Assembly: GCF_949628265.1 (NCBI RefSeq)
Contig: NC_088788.1
Span: forward strand, 9,672,001 to 9,736,000
Origin: Cloeon dipterum
Lineage: Eukaryota; Arthropoda; Insecta; Ephemeroptera; Baetidae
Direction of reading: 5' to 3'
DNA: 64,000 nt
The notes under the pieces were generated by a model. That model saw only the letters and a program-made list of their open reading frames with translations, made no database searches and was not told where the DNA came from. Below are positions 36,828-48,093 of this stretch, in pieces. Position numbers and translations under genes: made by a program. How positions within the stretch are numbered: position 1 is the first letter of the stretch; every line of letters starts with the position of its first letter.

Positions 36828-39800
36828 TCAATCGGAAAGGGAGGCGGCGGTTGCGTTGAGCGGCGCCGCGGACGCAATGAGCGACGAGGCGGTCGGCGCC
36901 AGCGTCGACGCTACCAGCGTCGTCAGCAGAGTCGTGGCCGCGCTCGTGGTGCTGGTGGCGGTGGCGACGATGGCTGCGGCGGTGGTGGTTGTCGGCAGGA
37001 CCGTCGTCGGCAGCGTGCGCAGCAGCGTGGGCAGCGGCCCGCCGGCGCACAGGCCCGCCACCGGGGGGCCCAGCAGCTCGTCCAGCAGGTAAGCCACCGA
37101 CGAACCAAGCGCCAGGCCCAGATTGTAAGACAGCGTCATTATGTTTCCTGACGAAAAGAATTCGGAAATCGAGTTCATATACACAAAATTGCGGAAAACA
37201 GGAGAAATTTTTGCAATTATTATTTACTCAATTCAGTTTCTAGCTATTTTAATAAAATTTAAAAAATATAAAAAAAACGAAAAGTATTTTGCTTTAATTT
37301 TAAATGAACTACCGATTTGATTATTTTAAAAATATAGTGTTATCTATTCTTTTTTTAAATTGCAATTCAACGTTCAAAAAGTTGAAATTTAAATCTGATT
37401 TCTGAGAATATATAGGCTCTAAAATAAAGATTTATGAAGTATTTGCACAAGATCAATCCCAAAAGGAAAAAATAATTTTCCCCAAAACTCAAGAAGCTAA
37501 AAATTGAATTTTACTAAAAGGTAGATTCTCAATTCGTTTGGACAATATGTTGTTTCTCATTTCATTTAATGCTATAAATTCTCCATTGATGAAAATTCGT
37601 TCAATTTTTTCTAAAAGTAAAAATTTTCCCGTTTAAACATTATTTATTATGCAATATTTTGGTCTGTGGTTTCAATAAAGCACTGTAAATCACCAAAATA
37701 GTCGAATCGAAAATTTTCTACCACTGAAATTAGTCCGACCAACATGGAATCCGTAGAATTCAAGCATTTTTGCGAAAAATCTGTGATTTGACGGTGTGAA
37801 AACAAGATTCAGAATCAATTGGTCCCTCAGAATACACAAAAACAATTTAAAAATCAAGAAAATTGCTCCATCCTGCAACTTTATTTCATATTTAGCTGGA
37901 AAAGAGAACTGCAGCGAGCCTTATATCTTTTAATGCAGATTGTTTTTCCGAAAGTGGGTTTAGATCACATGCATTATTATTTTATACCTTTTGTATAGTT
38001 TGCCTTTAGCGGGTACGATTTTGTAAAGAATATAGCATAAAAACTAAAATAAAAACAAACCTGTGAGCTCTTTGAACTCTTCCGGCACCTTGCTCGGCGC
38101 TTGGATCATGGGCACGCTGCCGATGACGCCGTTGGTCAGTCCGAGCAGGCCCGAGAAGAATATGGGCAGCCCGTCTCCAGGGATAAGAGGTGCGTGCCGC
38201 GGCGCCGCGCACAACAACAGCAGCGGGATCAGGAGGAAGCGCAGGCCGGCGCACCCGAGCAGCTCGCCACGCGACCACTGCCACGGCACTGACGCCAAAA
38301 TCTGAAATTCAAACAGTGGCAAAACCAATTATGTAGGATTTTAGATCAATTTCATCACAATTTTAAATCATATTCCATCAAGGCTGTTTCATAATTTCAG
38401 AATTCCGATTTACTATTCTAAAATATCACCAAAAACGCAATAAATGCGTGCCGCGGAAATTTGGCCGATCCTTCACCTTAACATCCCTAGTGCCCGCGAA
38501 GCAGAGGGATATATAAAGGTGTGCTGGGCGAGGGATCGGTCAAATTTCCGCGGCACGAGAGATTTTTCGTTCATTCACGGTAGTGAAAAACATCAAATTA
38601 AAAAAATCTGCATTTTGACAAACGCGGGAAAATATTCAATGAATTTTTCAGCATTTCTTTTTTGCTAACCTTTCCAAGGAGGTCGGCGCCGTTGAACACA
38701 GCCATGATGAGCACGGGCATCCACGAGCCAAAGTTGCAGCTGGTGATTTCAGCCTCGATGCCCGGGTAGAGGCAGAGCGTGACAAAGTAGGCAAGCCCGA
38801 TGGACAACATGTACGGCCACACGAGCCGGGCCACCTTCAATCGGTCCTCCAGTCCCTCTGCAACCCCGATTAAATGAGGACAAACCTGGCTTGAACGTCT
38901 CGCGACACTCACTGCGTAGTCCGCCGAAGCGCCGGTGCGGTTTGTAGGCGCCGGCGTGCGTGCTGCCGAGACGCACCACCACGTCCTCCACCTTGAAGGT
39001 TGGACCTGACGTCTGCTCCGTCCCACCGTCTTCCTCCGAAATTCTCATTGGGGCCTGTGTAATCGATTTTTAAATGGATTTGATTGGGAAAGTTGCAACA
39101 TGCTGTGCAATAACTACGCGGGATTTTATTAAATAATTACATTTGGTTCGTAGACAGGATTAGAAAAGCTGAAGCCTGACTCGGCAGGGTAGTCGACCAA
39201 CGGAGGTGGACTTTGCAGCTTCAGAACGCCGAACTGCCCACCAGGCTGCTCGTGCGGCTCCATCTGCGCAATTAATTAAAACGCGTTTGTATTTTTTTTG
39301 CTAATCAAGAAAAATCAGTACCAAGCCCATGTCCTCAGCAGGCTCGAGCACGATGCGATTGTTGCTGGCACTAGCGTCGCACAGCGCGATATAATAGTTG
39401 ACAAAGTCGGACTCGCGCACAATTGAGTGCAGGGCCGAGCACACGGTCACTGTCAGCAGTGACAGACCGAAGAAGAGCGTCGTGTTGGCGCGCTGGTCGT
39501 CAAAAACCAGCTTAGTAACAATCCGGTTTGCTGATACCAAAAAACCAGCCGCACCTGAAAATTCAAAATTAATATAATTTAAAATAAATTTGTAAAAATT
39601 CTCACTTTCTCCGGTCATAACAGCCTGCGTGTATCTACTTGGCAACATACTGGTGTAGCCGTAGAAGCTGCTTTGCTGGACTGAAAATAAAGTTATTAAA
39701 TTTAAAAAGTCTAAAAAAGGTAATACCTGTGCAGCCCAGGGCGACGACAGCAACCGCGATCAGGTTCGCTTTGTAAGCGAGCTCCGGGCCAAAGATGTTC

Positions 39801-40297
39801 CACCAGATTTCGCAGGTAGCCACGAAGAGCAGCGTGATGAAGGAGACGGCGTAGCCGAAATTGATTCTGGTGTTGAGTGACAGCGTCTCGACCAGCAGGT
39901 TGTTGAGCAGCACGGCCACGAAGGCTGTCAGGATATAAACGAGGGACATGTCGAAGACGATGGTCGAGCCAGGGAACCTGGTCTGGAAGTAGTCGACGGC
40001 GATGATGAAGCTATACGAAAAGCAAATAAGCGAAATAAGTATTTTTTATATATCTAATTTAAATAAAAATGCCGAATAAAACCTATTTAAACAGCCTGAA
40101 TTTATCCTATTTTTCCATAGCGAATTATTTATTAGTGTTTACCTGTTGTAGGGCAGCAAGAATCCGACTCCAGCCAGCATCAGTGCCGTATATATAAAAT
40201 TGCAGTGGTCCACGGGCGACTCGTGCACGTTACCCCGCGTCTTACCGCCCAATTGGAAGTAGCCCCGGCTGGGGCTCGTCTCCTCCATCTCAATCAT
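36828..40297 (-). CDS. Equilibrative nucleoside transporter 4-like / plasma membrane monoamine transporter
   Basis: SLC29A4-type (ENT4/PMAT) carrier that moves monoamines or nucleosides down their gradient across the plasma membrane. Nine exons, 40297-40143, 40010-39727, 39680-39606, 39554-39322, 39263-39141, 39054-38913, 38857-38670, 38301-38061 and 37147-36828, join in phase to 586 residues. ENT4 hallmarks include GFLLPYNSFIIAVDYF, STIVFDMSLVYIL, VQQSSFYGYTSMLPSRYTQ followed by VMTGES, and GNIMTLSYNLGLALGS near the end. A hydrophilic loop of about 90 residues between helices 6 and 7 is encoded by exons 5-6. The C-terminus is unusual: after the last recognisable helix there is a long Ala/Thr/Ser-rich stretch (about 70 residues) not found in the mammalian protein. 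Start: the first in-frame ATG, followed by an acidic tail before TM1. The gene is divergent from WBP2 across a 664-bp spacer. Confidence 0.9.
38448..38556. repeat. 109-bp perfect-ended hairpin in an ENT4 intron
   Basis: The ends 38448-38471 and 38533-38556 (GTGCCGCGGAAATTTGGCC...) are reverse complements with one mismatch. Pairing continues inward (CACCTT/AAAGGTG, ATCCCT/AGGGAT) to a loop near 38490-38510, so nearly the whole unit can fold back. It is GC-rich in an AT-rich intron. Likely a tiny MITE; a small-RNA hairpin is the alternative. Confidence 0.65.
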
Positions 40298-40961
40298 GGT
40301 TCATGCTGCACCGCGCGCCAAAACACGTAATATTGTCCGCCGACATTTTTCAGCTCGCCCGTGCCCGTGAATTCGCTCTCAGTCAGCCAAAATCGATCGC
40401 ATTGCCATCGTACTCGGAGAACGCGCGCGCCACTCGTGACGTCATGAGCACCGTAGCAAAATTGCCAACGGCAGCCAGAGGCGTAGCAAAAACCGCGAAA
40501 ATTCTTGAGCTCTAATTATGATATTAATATAACTGTAAATATTTTTTATATTTTAATTTTAATATAACAGTTGTTGCCATAACTAACTATTTTTTAAAAA
40601 AGGATCAGATTAAAATAAAACAATTTTAGTGAGAAAAAGTGCTTTATATTTAGTATAAAAGTCTTTCCTCTGCAAGTAAATGGTCTTCAAAAAAAGGTTC
40701 AAGAGCTTGTTTAAAGAATTCAAATTATTTTTATTCCAATTTTGCCAGCTGCTGTTAGTTTTGTTAAAAACATAATTTTTCTTTAATTTTTCTATTTTCC
40801 TGTCTCTGTTATGTTGGCTGCATGCTGTCATGTGACCACAGCTGATGTTATTGTAGTCCATTATTGTCGCGACGCACACTTTCCAGAAACTTTCATTCTC
40901 AATACCCGTCGCGTCGCTTAACTACAGTTCACGGGACGAGCGTGCGAATTTCGGCAACGAG
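40298..40961. promoter_or_regulatory. Divergent promoter region between ENT4-like gene and WBP2
   Basis: 664 bp separate the two start codons on opposite strands. Both edges are GC- and CpG-richer (40300-40510, 40865-40960) with an AT-rich centre, consistent with two promoters or one shared one. No discrete core element is certain. Confidence 0.45.
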
Positions 40962-43900
40962 ATGTCCTTGAACACGGCCCACGCGAACTCGGGCGTTTTG
41001 ATTCACGCAGGCGAATGGTGAGAAAATCGCATCCAACTCGAAATCCGGGGCTGATTCATACATAGACTTTTTCCTTATGTGTGATTGCAAAATAAATAAT
41101 GTTTTTGCGGATTTGCGCAGTCTCTTGCTAATGGCCAATAGACTCGGCAGGGCAATTAAGTCGTCAATGCATTGAAATGCGATCCGAATTATCCATGTCA
41201 TTATCGATTGAATGTAATTCCGGTTGCCTTGTATATACTTGCAGCATTCTGCTGTTTTGCAACAATGTGACCCTGGACTTCAGCGGCGGCCACCAGGCCG
41301 AGATGAAGGGCAACAAGACAGGCCGGCTCTTCCTCACCACGCACAGAATGATCTTCCTGAACAGCGACGCCAAAGACAAAATGCAGTCGTTCAGCTTTCC
41401 GTTCGTCACGATGAGTGAGGTGGAACTGGAGCAGCCCATTTTCGGCGCCAACTTCATCAAGGGCAAGGTCAGGGCTCAGGACAACGGCGGATGGGTCGGC
41501 GAGGCTAAGTTCAAACTGCATTTCAAGCACGGCGGCGCCATCGACTTCGGACAGGCCATGCTCAAGGCCTCCCAAATGGGTTAGTCGAATTTTTGTTCTG
41601 AGTAAACATTTCGTATAATTGAGTCACTACCTCAGTTATGTAATTTGTATAATTATTATTTGATTTTAAACAGTCATAAAACTTGAAAGAAAACGGAAAA
41701 ATATTCATTTTTTGCTATCGTCTTTTTCAATAATATTTTAAATCTCTAATTTTAACCAATTTGTTTTCGAGATTTGTTGCAAAAAATTTGAACAGGATTT
41801 TTGTTAGATATAGATGTGATTTTTCCAGCTTTTTTACGTTTGGTACAGCATGATTTCACTACTAAAATATTTTAACTTAAAATTTAGGAAACTAGACAAG
41901 CAATTAACCGGTTTGTTTTTTTCTGGAAGTTTTTTCTTTGCTTTTTTTTAGTGACTTTTATTTAGTAACAATTCAGTGAAATTTTTAACCCTGCTACAAT
42001 TTTATTTTCCAGCGTCTCGGAACGGTCCTCCGTCAGCGCCACCGGCCTATGTGGCGCCGAACGGCGGCTTCTACCCGGCGCCGCCACCCGCGTACACGCC
42101 ACCCCCGAACGGCTACTATGGCTGGACGCCACCAACGAACGTATTCCCCGACCAGCCGGCTGCTAACTCTGTCTTTATGACCGACATGCCGCCGCCCTAC
42201 CCGGGCATCAACGGATACAACGGCTACGCGTCGGCCTCGGCGCCGCCCCAGCAGGCCATGCAGCCGACGGCCGCGCAGGCGAAGGCCATGGAGGCTGCCC
42301 AGAGTGCATACTACGACCCAAACCGACCTCAGTGCGCTTACGTGCCGCCTCCGGCCTACTATGTGAGTACTTTTGGCTTTAGTTTTTCTCTGGGAACTGG
42401 GATTAAGAAAGAGTTGCAAAAAAACGCTATTGAAAAAATATCATTATAGTTTTTTCCAAATTTGCCGTTATTTCTGGGCACGTGAAAATTTGTCTACCGA
42501 AAGCAGGGTTGCAAGAAATGCAGTAAAGTGGTATTAAGCGTTTTCAATTTTAACCAGGCTATGTTTGCACCTCAGTGTTTGATAAAATTCCAATTATTAA
42601 TAGCTCTTAACCTTGACTTGAAAAATTGTCAGAGAAAAATAATTGGAGAAATTGAGGCAGCATATAATGGCAATTTAAAAGATAAAATCTGCACAGCAGA
42701 GAAAATTTTGACAACACTGACCGCAAATTTTAGATTTTCACAGAGGAAAAATGGAATAAAAAACTTATTTTTTGCACATCTTGCACAAGAAATTAGTAAA
42801 AGTTGAGTGGTAAAATCCAGTGGTGAAAAACCGGGTGGTAAGCAAATGCAACCCTGACCTAAAGATAAATAACACCCTAAATGTCATCTCTGCGTCTCTG
42901 AGTGCCCTGGGAGCTCCCTAAAGTTCAAATTGAACATATCCTGTTCGCTCTCAACTCGGCCGTTGCAACGGTGTGCAGATCTTGCAGATCAAACCAAAAA
43001 AGGGGGTCTTTAAAGTGGCCATTTATGAGAATTGAATGATTCAATGTTCTAGGGCTTTCCTGACGTCAGCGTTTAATTTCTTTCCTGTTGTGAGAACCTT
43101 ATCTGACCTCAGAAATAATATGAGAACGTTTAGCCAAAAAAATACACTAATTTGAAAATTCCAAAGAAATGTGGTTTGAATTTAAAAGTTGTTGACCGTC
43201 TAAATAGGCATCTTTTGGGCATAAAGTTTGATTTTCTAGCTTCTTAGAAATATATATAATCTCCGAGGGGCTGATTTTCCCAGATTTCTCCCTGATTTTC
43301 CGGGAAAACGGCCTCAATTTTTTCTGATATTTTGGCACCCTAACAACATACCTAAAAATCAAAACGACGCTCAACATAATGTTGGAAAATTGTAGACGTT
43401 ATCGAAACTCTCGCCAAAACACCAATTTTTCCGAGACGTGATATTTTTTTTCAAGTGACGTTGAAAGCCGTCAATAAGTGGTGCCCTTGTCCATTAAAAA
43501 TACTTCCATGCTTAAACGAATTTTTAATTTCAATTATTGCTGGTCTTAAAATCGCAATTAAAATATATTTCATCTTTACCTAAAAAGTCGATCAAAAATA
43601 ATTCGTGAATTATTTTTATGGGCTCCACAAATTCCAATGAAACTGAAACTGTTTGAAAATGTAATAAATATGCACTCTTTCATTAATTTTATGCTGATCC
43701 AGATAGATTTAGACTATTTAGAGCCACATTAGATGGTTTTGGCAATATTTGACAGTTTTTAAATGACTTAAAATTGTTTGGTTTGTGATTCGTGCACTTT
43801 TGATGGTCCCGCAATGATTTAAAGCTAAGATTATAGAAGTCGATCGTTTAAGTTTCACAATCCTAGGAATCATGGTCATAGTAGAAAGCTGATTAACTTG

Positions 43901-43964
43901 GATTCTATTTTAATTGCAGGAACCGCCGCCGGCCTACCACGACGCGAGCAAGAAGGACCAGTGA
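40962..43964 (+). CDS. WBP2: WW domain-binding protein 2
   Basis: Adaptor and transcriptional co-activator that binds WW-domain proteins such as YAP/Yorkie and NEDD4-type ligases through PPxY motifs. Exons 40962-41017, 41245-41579, 42013-42362 and 43920-43964 join in phase to 261 residues, the same length as the human protein. Residues 1-130 form a GRAM/PH-like domain: MSLNTAHANSGV, GRLFLTTHRMIFLNS, DKMQSFSFPF and QPIFGANFIKG, ending GGAIDFGQAML. The rest is Pro/Tyr/Ala-rich with PPAY at several places (SAPPAYVAP, PPPAYTPP, PPPAYY) and the final EPPPAYHD encoded by the last exon. AATAAA at 44068-44073 follows the stop by about 100 bases. The intron before the last exon carries a small hAT-type element. 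It is convergent with SELENOM. Confidence 0.95.
42504..42856. mobile_element. hAT-type MITE with 8-bp target duplication
   Basis: 353-bp element in the last intron of WBP2. Termini are CAGGGTTGCA and its exact reverse complement TGCAACCCTG, the CAGGG-type ends common to hAT elements. It is flanked by ACCGAAAG (42496-42503) and ACCTAAAG (42857-42864), an 8-bp target duplication with one mismatch, the hAT length. No transposase is encoded. Confidence 0.75.
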
Positions 43965-44176
43965 GTCTGAACAACGCATTCCTGCTTATTACCATCCCAA
44001 TATAAATTTAAATATTATGTATCGTTACTAAAGATGGACAGCACTCTGAAAGCTTCTCTAAACTGCAAATAAAGAGATTGTATATACTATATATTCTCTA
44101 ATCATGTGGTACGTGTGCTTTTCTTTTTGAATCTTGAATGCAAATGACTGATGTTAGTAATTGGTACTCTGTTGTT

Positions 44177-44182
44177 TTTATT
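44177..44182 (-). terminator. Candidate poly(A) signal of SELENOM
   Basis: AATAAA on the minus strand downstream of the SECIS hairpin and about 350 bases past the stop codon. It lies just beyond the poly(A) signal of the convergent WBP2 gene. Confidence 0.5.
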
Positions 44183-44416
44183 TGGTCGTATATAGTCTAT
44201 TAAATTTGAAGAAAATGCCTCTGATGCTTTTGTCCAAATTTGAGGTTGTAGACACGCTTGTACATTTGTATGAAAATAAACGCGCGCTTCATCACCTCAA
44301 ACGGGTTTCTCTGTCCTTTAATAAAACCACTTTCACTTATAAATTTCACAAACAAAAAATAAAAAAATTTATTTGTGTAGAAAAGGGAATAGTTTTAAAG
44401 CGAACGGAGCGACAGG

Positions 44417-44487
44417 CCAGGCGTAGAGAGCGTCGGCAGGCAACCACCTTTCTCAGGTTTTAGTTGTCCACGTCATAGGTCGTCTGG
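44417..44487 (-). promoter_or_regulatory. SECIS element (selenocysteine insertion hairpin) in the SELENOM 3' UTR
   Basis: RNA hairpin that recruits SBP2/eEFSec so that the UGA is read as selenocysteine. On the minus strand, ATGA (44476-44473) is followed after 11 bases by AAAA (44461-44458), and the partner GA lies in CGA (44435-44433). This is the SECIS core: an ATGA...GA quartet with an A-rich bulge at the canonical spacing. GTGGACAAC pairs with the GTTGCCTGC side (helix II, one A-C mismatch plus wobbles). CCAGACG pairs with CGCCTGG (helix I, one mismatch). A small CCT/AGG stem above the A bulge makes it form-2-like. The hairpin lies about 50 bases past the TAA. Confidence 0.85.
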
Positions 44488-44533
44488 TCCAGCACTCGCG
44501 TTTGCTCACAACTGGGAAGGGCAAAAGGGCGTT

Positions 44534-45044
44534 TTACAATTCATGCCGCTTTTCTTCGGACTTCTTATGGAAGCCGTGCTCAGCCAGCAGCTGCAAACAC
44601 TCCTCTCTACTCTTCTCCGACAGGGACACCCTGGACAGCTCCTGAAAGGTCACCTTTAGGACTGCTGTTCAGATCAAGTCAATATTATGCAGTACCTTAT
44701 CATCTTTGTTAAAGAAAACCGCCTCTGGAGGCGCCCCTGGAACACTTCTGAAGATGGCTTCGCTTCTGTAATAATTTAAAATGCCATTAAGTTTAAGTAG
44801 AAATTAAGTTTTTATCTTACATTTGAGGAATGTCTTCGTGAATGAAGGCTTTGACCTCCGGAAGCCGGTTCAAACGTCATCCACCACAACTCTGCAATTA
44901 TTAGCAAAAAACTCAGATTAGAATCACTAGTTGCACAGGTATTGCAACCTCTATGGTGACCCTGACAGCTTTGTCGTCCTCCTCGGGCTTCTCGATGGCC
45001 ACGGCCACCGCAAGTAAAAGGCAAAGTGCAGACAAAGTCCTCAT
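44534..45044 (-). CDS. SELENOM: Selenoprotein M (UGA-encoded selenocysteine)
   Basis: Thioredoxin-fold redox protein of the ER lumen. Exons 45044-44949, 44891-44821, 44765-44696 and 44641-44534 join in phase to 114 residues. Residues 1-16 form a signal peptide (MRTLSALCLLLAVAVA). Exon 2 reads Ser-Cys-Gly-Gly-TGA-Arg-Leu-Asn-Arg-Leu; the TGA at 44879-44877 sits where vertebrate SelM has Sec in CGGU, followed by the conserved LNRL and EVKAFIHEDIP. Then come RSVPGAPPEAVFFN (family pattern PGADPELV) and ELSRVSLSEKSREE (family LERIPLSEMTREE). The protein ends in RHEL, an ER-retrieval-like tail. The TAA stop is at 44536-44534, with a SECIS hairpin downstream. It is shorter than mammalian SelM (about 145) because the C-terminal extension is missing. 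Reading TGA as stop would leave a meaningless 36-residue product. Confidence 0.93.
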
Positions 45045-45796
45045 CGTAGCTGAAAGAAATGACTTAGGTCAGTCACGTCCATCATTATACCCTGAGAAAG
45101 TTTTACAAAATCAACTAAAAGCACGATCCTCGAAACTGATAAGAATTTAATTGCTCGAATGCAAACGTGTCAGCCTGCTCCTGCTTTAAATTTTTATGCT
45201 GAAACGTCAGAAAGAGGTACTCAGCGCAAAACACAATAAAACACAGTCACAGTGTACAGTAAGGTGTTTATCAGCCACCAGCCAGCCAATCAGGAGCCAG
45301 GAATATACTATTAGTCAGCACACAGTCACTGATGCCAACGTAATAAATGAAACGGATTGGACAAAAAATAAGCTATTAGTTACGTAATTAGAAAAATCAC
45401 CCATTAAATATTTTTAAAATGAATCGAATTATTCTTTTATAAAAAAGATTCTTCTTTCTGATTCCTAATACAATCAACAAGAGGAAAATCAATAACTCTA
45501 TTTTTTTGTACCAAGAACAAGGCTACCAATTGGAGAGAGAAGTGCGAAAAAGAGATAGTTTATATTCTTAGGGAAAATAAACCCCATGAGCCAGTTTAGG
45601 CTGATCTTAGGTTGAAAAATGATTGATTTAATAGCATTAAAAATATAATGAAAAGTCTTGCAGCTAATAAACCTTAAAATACCACAAGAGTGTTACAAGT
45701 ACTCTACTCCTTTGGTTACTCCCGTCAACTTGATGACCGTAAAAACTAACCTAACCATCAATTCATCGACTAGTAGCAACAAGAGCCACCGAAAAG
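45045..45796. promoter_or_regulatory. Divergent spacer between SELENOM and UBFD1
   Basis: About 750 bp between opposite start codons that must contain both promoters and 5' UTRs. No clear TATA or initiator is evident; nothing else is recognisable. Confidence 0.4.
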
Positions 45797-48093
45797 ATGG
45801 CAACAAAAGGAGAAGAAAAGGAAGAAATTCCTCAGAAAATGGAGGAAGCAGGTACTGATTGAATTTATAAGGAGAGCTCATAAATACTGAAGCACGAGGA
45901 AGTTGAAATTTGTTTGCGTTGGGTGGATTTTTGTCATGGAACGTCAAATATTTTTCTCGAAAAATCGACGAGGGCAGCGTGCGATGCAAATATTTCTGCA
46001 AGTAATGCAATGGTGACAATTTTGCAGCGAGCGAAGCTACGAGCGAGTCTAAGACTGACTTTTTGGCGACCGTGAACGAGATACTGAAAAGCCAGGAAGA
46101 CCCTGAGGAGGAGGAGGAGGAATCAGGCGAAACAGTCAGCTTCAAAGTGATCTTCTGCAAAACCAAGCACGAGGTCGAGTTTGGCTTGGATAAAACAATC
46201 CTCAAACTTAAAAATCACCTTCAAGATATCATTGGTAAGCAAGACGCTTGCTCTCCAGTCGCGAAGACTTTTTACTGAAAAGCCCTGTGTCTGTTCAGGC
46301 GTTCCAGCCTCCATGCAGAAGTTGATGATCAAAGGTCTGGCGCAGGACGAGCAGACCCTGCGAAGCCTCGGAGTGAGCAAGGGCGCCAAGGTTCTGGTGG
46401 TCGGCTCAAAGCTGGACGACGTCATCGCAGTGTCAGCGGCGTCGCCGCGGGACATAGCAGCCTCCGAGGGCAATGTCAAAGAGAAAGAGTCCTATTGCTC
46501 CATGGCGATTCACAAAAAGGTGCTCGACAAGGGCATTCCTGACGAGGCCATGCCCGGCATTAAAGGAGTAAAGGTGCGGTGATTAATTTTCTTACAGGTT
46601 CCAAAAATCCGCAGTTATGTAAGGGATTATCATTGAAATTATTTTGTTTAAGGGAACAATATTAATTGGACGGTGTTTTGCTTCAATTATTGCAATAGGT
46701 TGTTACACGTGAAATACTTAAAAGCCAGTTTGTCCTTCAAATCTGATAATATTTTGAATGTACACCAATTGACAAGGTAGGTCAATCAATAGATCATTTT
46801 AAACTTTCCGGAAAGTTCCTATTTTTTAAGTCATGTCTGTGAAAACCTCGTGTTGCTTATTCCAAAATTTTTGAACTGATTAACAACAAATACAGTTTAT
46901 TTGTTGTTACTTGAAAACTTAAAACACATTCAAAATTGGTGTAACTTTCTAATCTTAATAATTTAATTTTACGGAAACTTAAAGAAATGCAAAAATTACA
47001 AGAACATTTTGATAAACAAGGATCAATGTTCTAAATTTCAGCTTTATGGGGTGTTTTAGTTTGCAATTAAATTTTTCAAAAAATAATGAGCCTAAAAAAC
47101 CTGAAGGGAAAGCTTAATTAATTTTTTATCGCTAAAATGCCCATGTTGGTGACATGGAAAATGATTTTTAAACAATTTTAATTTAAACTAAAGATAATGA
47201 ATATGTTGTAAATCAATTTATAAATATTTAACAATTTTTCCGTCCTCCTGAGAGTTCCCTTGTAAGCCTTTCTCTTTAAAATATATTAATTTTTCTTCGT
47301 TGTTTTTGTCAAAAATTAAAAATATACATTGGGAAACAGAAAAGACCTTAAAATAAATATATAAAATTCCAATTTGAAATGATCAATAGTATGATATTAT
47401 TAAAAAGAGAAAAACATTGGAATCAGATTTACCTTTCACCCTAAATTCCTGGAATAAAATAAATTTAAAGATTCGATGTGTCTTTTCAGGAGGCTCTGCC
47501 ATCCATTCCGCTGTACGGGATGCTCAACAAGCAGGGCAAGAAGGTGAGACTGACTTTCAAGATGGAGCTGGACCAGCTGTGGATCGGCACGCTGCAACGC
47601 ACTGACAGGGTGCCCATGAACTCAATCAAGGCCGTCGTTAGCGAACCTATTACAGGCTATGAGCAGTACCACATTTTGGTCAGTACAAATAATTAGAAAA
47701 ATAGGCAAAATTTCTGGAGAAAAATAACGAATTATTTAACCTAAAGTAATATTCAGTATTTGATTAATTTGCATATTAATTCCATCTGAGCTTCATATCC
47801 TACAAACTCCGTTGAATAAAAAATTTTGAATCCAAAGGCTCAAAATTTAATTTTTAAAAACAATATTTAAACTTTTTCATGAGGTAGTTACTTGAAAAAA
47901 ACGCAATTCGATAGAGTTAAATTAAAATTAACCTCCATAAAAATTCCACTAAACAAATTTCCCGTTCAAATTTGCGTTTCAGGCGCTTCAGTTGGGTCCG
48001 ACGGAGGCGTCTCGCTACTGGATCTACTGGGTGCCGGCGCAGTACGCGGACGCAATCAAGGACGCCATCCTGGGCAAGTGGCAGTACTTTTAG
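45797..48093 (+). CDS. UBFD1: Ubiquitin domain-containing protein UBFD1
   Basis: Ubiquitin-like-domain protein of poorly known function, linked in mammals to ubiquitin binding and NF-kB signalling. Exons 45797-45851, 46028-46234, 46299-46573, 47490-47678 and 47983-48093 join in phase to 278 residues (human about 309). An acidic N-terminus (EEEEEESGE) is followed by a ubiquitin-like fold at about residues 50-120 (VSFKVIFCKTKHEVEFGLD, MQKLMIKGLAQDEQTLRSLG). The conserved C-terminal domain follows: HKKVLDKGIPDEAMPGIKG, IPLYGMLNKQGKKVRLTFK, DQLWIGTLQRTDRVPM, and LGPTEASRYWIYWVPAQY ending LGKWQYF. AATAAA is at 48336-48341. The start ATG lies in a short first exon with a good donor. Confidence 0.95.

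Noticed and set aside
44812-45024. 70-codon frame across SELENOM exons 1-2 without splicing
   Set aside because: It ignores the intron and reads out of the SelM frame; the spliced model with Sec has clear homology.
44534-45044. Explaining the SELENOM TGA as a nonsense mutation or pseudogene
   Set aside because: Reading frame, splice sites, signal peptide and ER tail are all intact, the TGA falls exactly at the family's Sec site, and a SECIS-type hairpin follows.
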